Assembly: GCA_021300195.1 (NCBI GenBank)
Contig: JAJTIE010000014.1
Span: 1 to 42,940 of the forward strand
From: Bacteroidota bacterium
GTDB lineage: Bacteria > Bacteroidota > Bacteroidia > J057 > JAJTIE01
Direction: 5' to 3'
DNA length: 42,940 nt
Shown here one piece after another: positions 9,327-18,197 of the stretch (position 1 is the first letter of the stretch; each line of letters opens with the position of its first letter). The notes under the pieces are model-generated. The model was not told where the DNA came from. It did not search any database and saw nothing but the letters and a program-made list of their open reading frames with translations. Made by a program: the position numbers and the translations under genes.

Positions 9327-12300
9327 CCGCCGGCACCTGGGGTTTCCTGCTCAGCGACCTCGCCTTTGTATCGGCTGTGCTGGCAGCCGTGGCCTATGGC
9401 CTGGCCTGCACACGGCCTGCCGCACAGGCATCCTGGCAGCGCTTTGGCCATGTCAGCTTTGGGCTGCATGCGCTCTCGGTTATCGGCATCCTGGCCCTGC
9501 TCTGGGGCATGATTTTTAGCCGGCAGTACCAGTATGCCTACGTGTATGACCACAGCAGCAATAGCCTGCCCCCGCAGTACATAGTGGCTAGCCTGTGGGA
9601 GGGGCAGGAGGGCAGCTTCCTGCTCTGGATGTTCTGGCATGCCCTACTTGGCCTCCTGCTCATGTGGCGGGCCGGGCGCTGGCGGCCCGGGGTGCTGGCT
9701 GTCATCAGCAGCGTGCAGGCTGTGCTGGCCAGCATGATACTGGGCGTAAGTGTAGGCCCAGCCCTGGCGCAGTGGGGCCTGGCCCTGCTGGCACTTTTTC
9801 TGCTTGGCCTCTTGCTGTGGCCCTATCGCAGCTGGCCGCTGCGTATGCCGCGCAGTACGCAGGGCATCGACTATTTCAGTGTGGTGCCGGTGGCTGCCGG
9901 GGTGGTGTGCACACTTTTGCTCGTGGCACTATTCCGGGGTCAGACGGCGTGGTGGAGCCTGGCACTACAGGGTAGCCCCGCTCACCTGCTTCAGCTCCTC
10001 CTCCTGCTTGCCCTGCTCGGGCTACTGATACTGGGCTATAGGCGGGGCCAGCTTTCCATGCACATCCTGGCCTCGGGGCTGGCACTTGCAGCGCTCAGCT
10101 ATGTGCTGGGGCATGTGCAGCCCGGCGCCTTCAAGGTTGGGAGCAGTCCCTTTCTTACCCTTGCCCAGGCCTTTCCGGCCAATGAGATGCTACAGCGGCA
10201 GCCCGGCTTTGTGCCACCAGACGGCGAGGGCCTGAATGCCCTGCTACAAAACTACTGGATGGTCATCCATCCGCCTACCCTCTTCCTGGGCTTTGCCAGC
10301 ACGGTAGTGGCCTTTGCCTACGTACTTACAGGCCTGTGGCAGCGCAGGTATGCCGAGTGGATAGCCCCGGCCAGCCCCTGGGCCCTCTTCTCGGTCATGA
10401 TCCTGGGGGTAGGCATCATCATGGGTGGCTACTGGGCTTATGAGACGCTGAACTTTGGCGGCTACTGGAACTGGGACCCCGTGGAAAACAGCAGCCTGGT
10501 ACCCTGGCTGGTGGGCGTGGGTGGCCTGCATGCCATGCTCAGCTACCGCAAGAGCAAGCGCAACCTGCGGATGGCCATGATCCTGATGAGTGCCACCTTT
10601 GTGCTGGTACTTTACAGTACTTTCCTTACGCGCTCGGGCATATTGGGCGAAACCAGCGTGCACAGTTTTACCGACCTGGGCCTCAGTGGCCAGCTGCTGC
10701 TGCTGCTGGGGGTATACTTTAGCGGGGTTATCCTGCTGTTTGTGCAGCACTGGCGCCACATCCCCACCGGGCCACGCTCCACCAGCGTATACAGCCGCGA
10801 GTTCTTCCTCTTCCTGGCGGCCATTGTGCTCAGCTTCACCGCCATCGAGATCCTGCTGGTTACCAGCATACCGGTGCTAAACGCCATCTTTGGCACCCGG
10901 ATGGCCCCTCCCGGCGAGGTGCAGTACTTCTACTATCGCTGGAATGTGTGGTTTGGCCTGCTCATAGCCCTGCTTTCGGCCATAGGTCAATTTTTCTACT
11001 GGACCAAAATCGAGAAGGCAACCCTGCAAAAGGCGCTTTTCCGGCCCTTCTTGCTCGCGGCCCTGTGCACGGTACTGGTTATGGTGCTTATCTGGCAGGG
11101 CGGCTGGGAGTTTGCCTTTCAGGAAAAGTACCGTGCTGCCCTGGCTGCTGCCCGAGATCAGGGTCTGTGGGCCCAGGTTCGCGCCTACCTGAATACGGCC
11201 ATACTTGTTTTTGCGGATGACTTGCTGCTCTTTGCCGCGCTCTTTACCCTGCTGGCCAATGGCACCATCATCCTGCGCCTGCTGCGCCGCAGCCGCCGAA
11301 ACCTGCGCCACACAGGGGGTAGCCTGGCACACATCGGCTTTGGCCTGATGCTGCTGGGTATCCTCTTCAGCAGTGGTTATGAGCAGATGCTCTCCATCAA
11401 CCTGAACCCGGCCCAGCTGGAGGCAGGCATGGGGGCAGACCAGGCACGTACCAACGTGGTGCTGGCACGGGAGAAACCCGTAGACATCCGGGGCTACAGG
11501 CTGGTGTACCGGGGGGTACGCACGGCGCAGCCCCCATTCTCAAACTATCGACTCATTACGGCAGCAGATGACATTGCCCGCATTGGTTTTACGGACGCTA
11601 CGGGCGAGGACTTTGGCGTGTCGCTACCCGTACCCTATTTCCTGAAAGAGCGGGCAAACGGTGCCGGAGACGCGCATGCGCTGGAGAGTTATCTGAACTT
11701 TGACAAGATTGCCTACTATGTGAGCAATCAGGCTCCCATGCTGCCGCTGGAGATGCTGAATGGGCGCAAGCTGTATACCGTAGACTTCTACCCGCTGGAC
11801 TATGGCCCCAGTGGCGCGGTGGAGGTGCAGTACGGCCGTGCATTCCGGCTTTTCCCCGAGGCTGAGCCGCAGGGCGAGGACGGCATCATAGCCCACCCAG
11901 ACAGGGCCATATTTATCGATAAGGACATCTATACCCACGTAACGGGCCGCCCGGGCGAGGCGGATAGCAAGCTGGAGTGGGAACTGGTGCAGCCGGAGGT
12001 GGCCCTGTCTGCCGACAGTGGGGTGGTGGTGGATGGCATCCGCCTACAGGTAGGTAGGCCGGAGCGCCTACCCACACCCGACAACTTTGGCCCCCATGAG
12101 CTACTGACCCACCTGCCCGTAACAGCCCGTACGGAAGACAGCAGCTGGACGGTGTACCCCAAGCTGATGATCAATAAGCAAACGGGTATCGTAACCATGG
12201 TGGATGCCTGGCTGCCACAGCTGGACTGGCGCGTGCGCTTCTCTGGCGTGGCCACCGAGGCCGACCAGTACCGCATAGCCGTGGCGGAGCGCAAACCCCA

Positions 12301-12499
12301 GCAAGACTACGTCATCCTGAATGCGCGTAGCAAGCCCTGGGTAAACCTGCTGTGGCTGGGTACGGTGGTGATGACCCTGGGCTTCCTGCTGGCCATCTGG
12401 CGCAGGCTGGGCGAACTGCACCCCCGGGACAAAGGGCCTGCACAACCCCCCACCGAGCGCGAGCCAGAACCCCGCCCGGCTACCCCCCGGCCTGCATGA
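9323..12499 (+). CDS. ccmF: Cytochrome c maturation heme lyase CcmF
   Basis: 1058 aa polytopic membrane protein that ligates heme to apocytochrome c in the periplasm. The tryptophan-rich WWD region is seen as NFGGYWNWDPVENSSLVPW near residues 378-396, and HPPTLFLGF near 317 supplies one of the family's conserved His residues. At least a dozen hydrophobic segments occupy residues 1-690. A long soluble, presumably periplasmic region of about 320 aa follows, before a final helix at about 1006-1026 and a Pro-rich tail. It is much longer than E. coli CcmF (about 650 aa); long versions are common in Bacteroidota. It overlaps ccmE and the following gene by 4 nt each. CcmA-D and CcmH are not in the window. 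Confidence 0.95.
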   Translation: MTAGTWGFLLSDLAFVSAVLAAVAYGLACTRPAAQASWQRFGHVSFGLHALSVIGILALLWGMIFSRQYQYAYVYDHSSNSLPPQYIVASLWEGQEGSFLLWMFWHALLGLLLMWRAGRWRPGVLAVISSVQAVLASMILGVSVGPALAQWGLALLALFLLGLLLWPYRSWPLRMPRSTQGIDYFSVVPVAAGVVCTLLLVALFRGQTAWWSLALQGSPAHLLQLLLLLALLGLLILGYRRGQLSMHILASGLALAALSYVLGHVQPGAFKVGSSPFLTLAQAFPANEMLQRQPGFVPPDGEGLNALLQNYWMVIHPPTLFLGFASTVVAFAYVLTGLWQRRYAEWIAPASPWALFSVMILGVGIIMGGYWAYETLNFGGYWNWDPVENSSLVPWLVGVGGLHAMLSYRKSKRNLRMAMILMSATFVLVLYSTFLTRSGILGETSVHSFTDLGLSGQLLLLLGVYFSGVILLFVQHWRHIPTGPRSTSVYSREFFLFLAAIVLSFTAIEILLVTSIPVLNAIFGTRMAPPGEVQYFYYRWNVWFGLLIALLSAIGQFFYWTKIEKATLQKALFRPFLLAALCTVLVMVLIWQGGWEFAFQEKYRAALAAARDQGLWAQVRAYLNTAILVFADDLLLFAALFTLLANGTIILRLLRRSRRNLRHTGGSLAHIGFGLMLLGILFSSGYEQMLSINLNPAQLEAGMGADQARTNVVLAREKPVDIRGYRLVYRGVRTAQPPFSNYRLITAADDIARIGFTDATGEDFGVSLPVPYFLKERANGAGDAHALESYLNFDKIAYYVSNQAPMLPLEMLNGRKLYTVDFYPLDYGPSGAVEVQYGRAFRLFPEAEPQGEDGIIAHPDRAIFIDKDIYTHVTGRPGEADSKLEWELVQPEVALSADSGVVVDGIRLQVGRPERLPTPDNFGPHELLTHLPVTARTEDSSWTVYPKLMINKQTGIVTMVDAWLPQLDWRVRFSGVATEADQYRIAVAERKPQQDYVILNARSKPWVNLLWLGTVVMTLGFLLAIWRRLGELHPRDKGPAQPPTEREPEPRPATPRPA

Positions 12500-13317
12500 T
12501 GGGCGGCCACCGGCTCACGCTCATCGGGGCGGGTGGCCTGGCCCATAGCCTGGCTCACGCCTTTGTGCAGCGTAGCCCTCATCAGGTAGTGCAGGTGCTG
12601 AGCCGAACAGGCACCACGGCCGAGCTGCTGGTACGGCAGCTACCCGCCGCCCGCGCCGGAGACATGCGGCAGGCCGTGCACACAGGGGTGCAGGCGGTCC
12701 TGCTCTGCGTGCCAGATGGCCAAATCGTCACCCTGGCCCATGCCCTGGCCCCACAGCTGCAAGCCATGCCTGGGCCACCCCTGCTGCTGCACTGCGCCGG
12801 TTCCGTGCCACTATCGGCACTGGCGGCAGCCTATCCGGGGCCGGTGGGGGTACTGTACCCCCTGCAAACTTTCAGCCGAGGCCGTGCGGTAGACTGGGAT
12901 CCGATTCCACTCTTTCTGGAGGCTAATGCCGGCGGCGCAGACCTGCTCCGGCAGCTGGCCACGGGCCTGCGCCCTGCTGCCTGCCACTGGATAGACAGCG
13001 AGCAGCGTGCCCAGCTGCACCTGGGAGCTGTTTTTGCCGCCAATTTTGTGAATGCCCTAATTGCCCAGGCGGCACGCATAGCGGCCCCCATCGGGCTGGG
13101 CGATCAGCCGCACAGACTATACCTGCCCCTGGTGGAGGAGGTGGTGGCCAAACTGCATAGCCTAAGCCCGAAGCAGGCGCAGACGGGGCCAGCAAGCCGG
13201 GGCGATGCCCATACCCTGGCACAACACGATGCCCGGCTCCGCCTGCTGGCCCCGGAGCTGGCTGAGCTGTACCGCCTGATGAGCCAGCTTATCCAGGATT
13301 CATCAATGGAAACGTGA
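12496..13317 (+). CDS. Rossmann-fold protein with DUF2520 domain
   Basis: 273 aa from ATGATG at 12496, which overlaps the ccmF stop. The N-terminal Rossmann domain (about 1-125) has the dinucleotide motif LIGAGGLAHSLAHAF. The C-terminal helical DUF2520 domain (about 135-260) contains GVLYPLQTFS and the strongly conserved HLGAVFAANFVNAL. The architecture resembles ProC and F420-dependent reductases, so an NAD(P)-dependent reductase is likely, but no substrate is known. Translational coupling to ccmEF suggests joint expression rather than proving a role in cytochrome maturation. The convergent asnB gene ends 24 nt downstream. Confidence 0.85.
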   Translation: MMGGHRLTLIGAGGLAHSLAHAFVQRSPHQVVQVLSRTGTTAELLVRQLPAARAGDMRQAVHTGVQAVLLCVPDGQIVTLAHALAPQLQAMPGPPLLLHCAGSVPLSALAAAYPGPVGVLYPLQTFSRGRAVDWDPIPLFLEANAGGADLLRQLATGLRPAACHWIDSEQRAQLHLGAVFAANFVNALIAQAARIAAPIGLGDQPHRLYLPLVEEVVAKLHSLSPKQAQTGPASRGDAHTLAQHDARLRLLAPELAELYRLMSQLIQDSSMET

Positions 13318-13341
13318 ACCTGAAGGCGCAAACTGTGCAGC

Positions 13342-15228
13342 CTAAGCCTGGGTGGCCAATGTACGCCGGTGCCAGTGCTGAAACACAATAAATGCCCAGA
13401 GTGTCCACTCCTCTCGGGTAGATTGTCCGTGCACGATGCGCTGCCACAGCTGCCGCAGTGGTGCTATGTGGAAGAGCCCCTGCGCCCGCAGGGCTTCCTC
13501 GTCCAGCAGTTTCTGCTCTATATAGCTGCGCATGGGCCCCAGGTACCAGCTGCGTAGGGGCACCTCAAAGCCCTGCTTGGGCCGGTTGTACAGCTGGGGC
13601 GGTAGCAGGGGGCGCATGGCATCTTGCAGCAGGCGCTTGCGCTGCTGCCCCAGCACCTTGTAGTGCACGGGTAGGCCCATTACATAGTCCACTACCCGAT
13701 AGTCCAGAAACGGTACGCGTACCTCCAGGCCGTGCGCCATGCTCATGCGGTCGGTCTTTACCAGCATGTCTCCCCCCAGCACCAGCTGCATGTCTGCCCC
13801 CAGCACTTCGTTCAGGTCTCCCGCCGGACTGAAGTGTGCTACATAGGGTGCCAGCAGTTCTGCCTCATCGGCCGGCTGGACCAGCAGCTTCGCCACCCAA
13901 TCTTTTTCGGCCACGGCGGCCCAGGCCAGGTAGCGCTCGGCGGGTGGCCTGCGCAGCCCGGCAGCATAGCGCTGCAGCTGGTATAGCCTACGGCCCCGCG
14001 CGCTGTGGCGATGGGCAGGCAGCCGCTGCAGCACCGGGCTCAGGCTGCGCAGCAGCTTGTTCCTCAGGCTGCCCTGCCGGCTGTACACCTCGCCCAAGTG
14101 CTTGCTGTAGCCGCCAAACAGTTCATCCGCCCCGTCGCCACTCAGGGCTACGGTTACGTGCTCCTTGGTACGGCGGCTTAGCAGATATAGGTTCAGTGCG
14201 CTAGCATCGGCAAAGGGTTCTTGCAGGCTGTTCAGCATGTCGTCCAGCTCGGCATACAAGTCCTCTGCGCCAAGGGTAAAGACCGTATGCTCGGTGCGGT
14301 ACATGCGTGCCACGGCCTGCGCATAGGGGGTTTCGTCGTACAGCTTGTCCTCAAACCCGATGGAGAAGGTGTGCAGATGTGATGTATGCCGGGCGGCCAG
14401 GGCCGTGATGCTGCTGCTGTCTATACCCCCGCTCAAGAATACGCCCACCGGTACATCCGCCACCAGGCGCTGTTTCACTGCATCCTCTAGCAGCAGCAGC
14501 AGCTTTTCCTGGGCTTGGGTATAGCCAGGTTCTGGCTGTGTGGGTGCCAGGGGCAGCCGGTACCACTGCTCTACCAGCATGGTATTGTGCTGCAGGTAGG
14601 CAAAGTGCCCCGGGGGTAGCTGCTGCACCTGCCGGACTAGGCTACTGTGTGGGGGCAAGTAGTTTAGGCGGAAATAGCAGGCAAGCGCAGCCTGGTCTAT
14701 CTGGTAGGGCATGCCCAGGGCTGCCAGGGCACCCAGCTCGCTACCAAAGCGTAGGGCTACCGCATCCTGGTGCAGGTATAGGGGCTTAATGCCATAGCGA
14801 TCTCGTGCCAGAAAGAGGCTTTGCTCCTCGCGGTCATAGATGGCGAACGCAAAAAAGCCATTCAGCATTGGCAGGCAGTTTCTCCCCTCCTGTATGAATA
14901 GCTGGAGCAAAACCTCTGTGTCCGACCGAGTGTGCAGGTGCACCCCCCGCCTTTGTAGCATCTCTGCCAGTGCCTGATGGTTAAAGACCTCGCCGTTGAA
15001 GACAATGGCATAGCGGCCATCAGGGCTTAGCATGGGCTGGTGGGCCCCGGTGCTGAGGTCCAGGATGCTCAGGCGGGCGTGACCCAGGCCTACACGGCCC
15101 GCTACCAGTTGATTTTGATGGTCGGGCCCCCGGTGGCGCAGGCGCAGCACTGCCTGCCCGAGCTGGGCGGCCGTAGGGAGGCCGGGGGCCTCGGGCTTAA
15201 AGGCAAACCATCCGGCTATGCCACACAT
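13342..15228 (-). CDS. asnB: Asparagine synthetase (glutamine-hydrolysing)-type amidotransferase
   Basis: 628 aa class II amidotransferase. Met removal exposes Cys2 (MCGIAGW), the glutaminase nucleophile; RLSILDLSTGAHQP and FNGEVFNH follow in the same domain. The synthetase domain has the PP-loop SGGIDSS near residue 268 and ALSGDGADELFGGY. Length and motifs fit AsnB. It is the last gene of a minus-strand operon (methyltransferase, glycosyltransferase, 14-nt gap, this gene). Amidotransferases in such company often amidate sugar acids in surface polysaccharides, so the product may be a glycan-modifying paralogue rather than the housekeeping asparagine enzyme. Normal high GC, unlike the operon's first gene. 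Confidence 0.88.
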   Translation of the reverse strand: MCGIAGWFAFKPEAPGLPTAAQLGQAVLRLRHRGPDHQNQLVAGRVGLGHARLSILDLSTGAHQPMLSPDGRYAIVFNGEVFNHQALAEMLQRRGVHLHTRSDTEVLLQLFIQEGRNCLPMLNGFFAFAIYDREEQSLFLARDRYGIKPLYLHQDAVALRFGSELGALAALGMPYQIDQAALACYFRLNYLPPHSSLVRQVQQLPPGHFAYLQHNTMLVEQWYRLPLAPTQPEPGYTQAQEKLLLLLEDAVKQRLVADVPVGVFLSGGIDSSSITALAARHTSHLHTFSIGFEDKLYDETPYAQAVARMYRTEHTVFTLGAEDLYAELDDMLNSLQEPFADASALNLYLLSRRTKEHVTVALSGDGADELFGGYSKHLGEVYSRQGSLRNKLLRSLSPVLQRLPAHRHSARGRRLYQLQRYAAGLRRPPAERYLAWAAVAEKDWVAKLLVQPADEAELLAPYVAHFSPAGDLNEVLGADMQLVLGGDMLVKTDRMSMAHGLEVRVPFLDYRVVDYVMGLPVHYKVLGQQRKRLLQDAMRPLLPPQLYNRPKQGFEVPLRSWYLGPMRSYIEQKLLDEEALRAQGLFHIAPLRQLWQRIVHGQSTREEWTLWAFIVFQHWHRRTLATQA

Positions 15229-15242
15229 GGTTGGGTGGGAGA

Positions 15243-16352
15243 TTAGGTTGGGGCCAGTGTTTTCTTTTCCGTTAGTTGCCGAAAGGCCTGCAGGTAACGA
15301 TCACGCTGTGAATGTACCGAATATCGCTCAATCACCGTCTGGCGTGCTGCCCGGCCCAGGCGTTTGCGCAGCTCGGCATCCTCTATCAGGCGGCTCAGCT
15401 GGTGTACCCAGTCCGCCTGGCTACTAGCCAGCAGGCCATTTTGCCCATGTTGAATGATCTCGGTATTTACCCCCACGGGCGAGGCAACGGTGGCCGTCTC
15501 CATGGCCATATAGGCCAGGGCCTTAAGTCCACACTTACCTTTGCTCCATTCATCGTCAGGCAGGGGCATGATGCCAATATCAAAGGAATTGAGCGTAGGT
15601 ACCTCTGCCTTCTCACTCCATGCCAACCCCTGTATACCTAGCTCCTCGTTTTGGTAGCCAGCATCTCCCATTACCACAAACCGTACTCTACTGCCATACT
15701 GCTGCTTGATATGAGCCAGTGCAGGCTCTACCAGGCGGAAGTGGGGGAGAGTGGTGTGGCTGCCGCTCCAGCCAATTACGATGGGCGCATCGGCGGCATT
15801 ATTCTCGCTTCGGCCAGGTTTGTGCAGATCGGTATCAATGGTGGTGGGCACGATCCACACGTTGGGGTTGTAGGCACGTACATGGTCTGCCAGATACGAA
15901 TTTCCGGCAAAGACCAAGCTTGCAAGGGGTAGTATACGATGGGTTTTTTCTGGGTCCTTCAGGAAGCCGAAGCGGCGGTTGGCCTGGCTTACGTTGGGCA
16001 GCCAGATGGCATCGTCCAGATCGAAAAGAATAGGCACCCCTGCCCGCGCCACACCCCGCTCAAAGAAGGTGTGGCGGGTGAGTAGGGCCTCTCTGAATAT
16101 AAAGACAAGATCATAGGTTTTTATCTCTCTAAGCTCCGAACGGCGTTGCCAATAGTGACTGAGTAGAGCACCCAGTTTGGCGACATGGTGTCCTGGGCGA
16201 TAAAAGAACACATCTTGTCTGGGTGTAATCAGAACACTCGATTGACATTCAAAGCCAGCCTCAGCCAGAAAGTATATATATTGTTCTATTCGATATCGTT
16301 GTCCAGGAGAGCGTCCGTGGTAGTGAGAAAGTACCAATAACACGCTCTTCAT
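15243..16352 (-). CDS. GT4-like glycosyltransferase
   Basis: 369 aa. The N-terminal half begins MKSVLLVLSHYHG-RSPGQRYRIEQY, a pattern of GT-B enzymes that process surface glycans, and includes FDLDDAIWLPN. The C-terminal half has VIGWSGSHTTLPH, FDIGIMPLPDDEWSKGKCG and LKALAYMAM, as in family 4 transferases. Donor and acceptor are unknown. The start overlaps the methyltransferase stop by 4 nt. The coding sequence is compositionally split: hand-counted lines give about 38-48% GC near 15660-16140 (N-terminal half) and about 65% near 15361-15420 (C-terminal end), suggesting a recombination join inside the gene. Confidence 0.83.
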   Translation of the reverse strand: MKSVLLVLSHYHGRSPGQRYRIEQYIYFLAEAGFECQSSVLITPRQDVFFYRPGHHVAKLGALLSHYWQRRSELREIKTYDLVFIFREALLTRHTFFERGVARAGVPILFDLDDAIWLPNVSQANRRFGFLKDPEKTHRILPLASLVFAGNSYLADHVRAYNPNVWIVPTTIDTDLHKPGRSENNAADAPIVIGWSGSHTTLPHFRLVEPALAHIKQQYGSRVRFVVMGDAGYQNEELGIQGLAWSEKAEVPTLNSFDIGIMPLPDDEWSKGKCGLKALAYMAMETATVASPVGVNTEIIQHGQNGLLASSQADWVHQLSRLIEDAELRKRLGRAARQTVIERYSVHSQRDRYLQAFRQLTEKKTLAPT

Positions 16353-17257
16353 GCCCCGGTCTTTTTCCCAACTGCATGCCAGAATGGAGCGTTCTCTGAG
16401 AAGACAATGTCTTCGAGGCCAGATTGCTTCATCATATCATAAATCTCTGCCTTTGTAAAGCGTTGCTCTAGCGGTGTGCCCATGCGGTCCAATGCATCAT
16501 TTCGGATAACATGCCAGCTTTTATCCTGATAATAGCTAAGTGGAAATTTTGAACCCACTGCCTTGCCTGCCACGGCGGAAACTACGCGAGAGAGCAATAT
16601 AAGTGGCAGGTATACGGTAACAGCGAATGCGTCGCAAACAAAATGCTTGGCCACCCTGGGTAGCTTTGAAATGCCCTTTCTTAGTATGTTCGTCAGGTAG
16701 AAAAGTGCACGATAGATTTTTCCTCTGTTTTCTAGCTTGTAGTAGATGTAAAGCAGAAAATGCCCGTTTTTTTTGAGCTTTCTTGCTGCCTTTTTTAATG
16801 CTTCTGCCGTGTCGGGCACGTGATGGAGCACGCCCAGGCACATGATAAAGTCAAAGCTTTCATCCGAAAATGGAATGTAGTCGATGCCTGCCTGTGTTAC
16901 CCGAACATTGGGTAAGTCTTTATTAAGCTGTGTAGCCGAAATGACAGCCTTGCTGGGATCGATGGCCTCAATAAACCGGACATGTGGCGCAAGATAGCGA
17001 GACCATCTGCCGCTGCCACACCCTAGGTCTAGCACTACGGAGTCGGGCGAGCAATGCACTGCCTGTATGATATCGAAGTACTCTAACCCAATCTTTTGAA
17101 TCTCTTGTTCAGAAAAACGATTGAATTTTGTCCATTCCTCTCCGAAGGCCGATATGGTTTTGGAATCAATGTGTGAACCATCAGCCTGCACAAAGCTATT
17201 GATCTGCTCACCATCATGTAGTAGCTTTCGGCTGGGCGCTGACAGGTAGGGGACCAT
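16349..17257 (-). CDS. Class I SAM-dependent methyltransferase
   Basis: 302 aa from the ATG at 17257; a TTG at 17278 would add seven residues. The SAM-binding motif I is VLDLGCGSGRWS near residues 88-99 and motif II region includes IEAIDPS. SFDFIMCLGVLHHVPD is the typical motif IV/post-region of Methyltransf_11/25 enzymes. The N-terminal 65 residues (with FGEEWTKFNRFSEQE) resemble methyltransferases of polysaccharide clusters. It is the first gene of an operon with a glycosyltransferase and AsnB-like protein, so a sugar or small glycan intermediate is the likely acceptor. GC is low (35-53% per hand-counted line), pointing to horizontal origin. Confidence 0.87.
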   Translation of the reverse strand: MVPYLSAPSRKLLHDGEQINSFVQADGSHIDSKTISAFGEEWTKFNRFSEQEIQKIGLEYFDIIQAVHCSPDSVVLDLGCGSGRWSRYLAPHVRFIEAIDPSKAVISATQLNKDLPNVRVTQAGIDYIPFSDESFDFIMCLGVLHHVPDTAEALKKAARKLKKNGHFLLYIYYKLENRGKIYRALFYLTNILRKGISKLPRVAKHFVCDAFAVTVYLPLILLSRVVSAVAGKAVGSKFPLSYYQDKSWHVIRNDALDRMGTPLEQRFTKAEIYDMMKQSGLEDIVFSENAPFWHAVGKKTGA

Positions 17258-17381
17258 ACGGTGGTGATAGGGGGCCAAGGGCTAAAACGAGTGGCTAAGG
17301 CTAGGCCGGAGCCAAAGTTGCACATTTTTTTGCAATGGCGTGCCCTCGTGTTTTCCAGTGCTGGGGTGATTGGTTTTTTCC

Positions 17382-17389
17382 TAGTTTTG
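17382..17389 (+). promoter_or_regulatory. Candidate -7 box for the DUF177-rpmF-plsX block
   Basis: TAGTTTTG matches TAnnTTTG and lies 24 nt before the TTG start at 17414. The preceding 19-21 nt window has no clear TTTG. The divergent methyltransferase starts at 17257, so this 156-nt gap should hold promoters for both directions. Confidence 0.4.
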
Positions 17390-17413
17390 TAGCCCTGTTT
17401 TTCAAAATTCGTT

Positions 17414-17968
17414 TTGTCGGCATCTTTCCAAATCGAACTACCCAAGCTCAAGCTGGGCCCTAATGCCTTTGATTTTGAGCTGGATACAGCCTTTTTTGAG
17501 GATTCGGATGCCATTGCCGGGGCCACAGTGAAGGTGCGTGTGCTGCTGGAAAAAACAGACCGCCTGCTGGATGCCCGCTTTGATTTTCAGGGTTTGCTCA
17601 CGCTGGGTTGCGACCGCTGCCTGCAGCCCTATGCACAATCGCTCTCGCTTTCGCATCGCATTGTATACACCTTTGACGAGGGGCTGAAGGATCTGGAGGA
17701 TGCAGAGATCGTGTTCGTTACCCGTAACATGCACTACCTGGACCTGTCGCAGGATTTTTACGACCTGGTGAGCCTGCAGGTGCCGTATAGAAAGGCTCCG
17801 TGTGAGCAGCCGGGCTTTGGCTGCCTGGCAGACGACAAGGTAAAAGCACTGCTGGCCGAGGCCCAGGAAGTAGCAGAGGCAGCCATAGAACCCCAGGACG
17901 AAACCGTGCCCAAAACCGACCCCCGCTGGGAGGCACTCAAAAAACTACGAGATACCGAAGAAGAATAG
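17414..17968 (+). CDS. DUF177 (YceD-like) protein
   Basis: 184 aa. Members of this family are encoded directly upstream of rpmF, as here (24-nt gap), and are linked to 23S rRNA accumulation and ribosome assembly. The sequence has a Cys pair in LGCDRCLQPY near residue 72 and a second pair in CEQPGFGC near 131, a plausible metal site. The C-terminus is charged (ALKKLRDTEEE). The only usable in-frame start near the promoter box is TTG at 17414, because a stop precedes it at 17390; this gives a protein starting MSASFQIELPKL. TTG starts are uncommon, so the initiation point is the least certain aspect. Confidence 0.82.
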   Translation: MSASFQIELPKLKLGPNAFDFELDTAFFEDSDAIAGATVKVRVLLEKTDRLLDARFDFQGLLTLGCDRCLQPYAQSLSLSHRIVYTFDEGLKDLEDAEIVFVTRNMHYLDLSQDFYDLVSLQVPYRKAPCEQPGFGCLADDKVKALLAEAQEVAEAAIEPQDETVPKTDPRWEALKKLRDTEEE

Positions 17969-17980
17969 CGCGATAAATCT

Positions 17981-17988
17981 TAACTTTG
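17981..17988 (+). promoter_or_regulatory. Candidate -7 box immediately ahead of rpmF
   Basis: TAACTTTG fits TAnnTTTG and ends 4 nt before the rpmF ATG at 17993. It would give a leaderless rpmF-plsX transcript in addition to readthrough from DUF177. No -33 TTTG is evident. Confidence 0.4.
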
Positions 17989-17992
17989 CACC

Positions 17993-18175
17993 ATGGCACA
18001 TCCCAAACGTAAAATAAGCCGTACCCGTAGAGACAAGCGCCGTACGCACGATAAAATCACGCCTAAGCCTTTTTACATCGACAACGTGAGTGGCGAGGCT
18101 ACGCTATACCACCGTGTAAATCTGGAGAGCGGCTACTACCGCGGGCGCCAGATGATGAAGGGCGAGGACGAATAA
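17993..18175 (+). CDS. rpmF: 50S ribosomal protein L32 (Cys-free form)
   Basis: 60 aa. The N-terminus MAHPKRKISRTRRDKRRTH is diagnostic for L32, and GYYRGRQ near the end matches the family's final strand. Zinc-ribbon versions have two CxxC pairs; here all four positions are replaced and the protein contains no Cys, so it cannot bind zinc in the usual way. The last residues (MMKGEDE) are acidic. It lies between DUF177 and plsX, the common rpmF-plsX arrangement that links ribosome and lipid synthesis. Confidence 0.95.
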   Translation: MAHPKRKISRTRRDKRRTHDKITPKPFYIDNVSGEATLYHRVNLESGYYRGRQMMKGEDE

Positions 18176-18197
18176 GCCCCTCCGTTCGCGCTCTCTT

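Noticed and set aside
9323-12499. CcmF as a fusion of two genes because of its length
   Set aside because: Long CcmF with a large periplasmic region before the last helix is common in Bacteroidota, and no second known domain is visible.
17278-17278. TTG start for the methyltransferase
   Set aside because: An ATG seven codons later gives the conserved start; the added residues carry no family signal.
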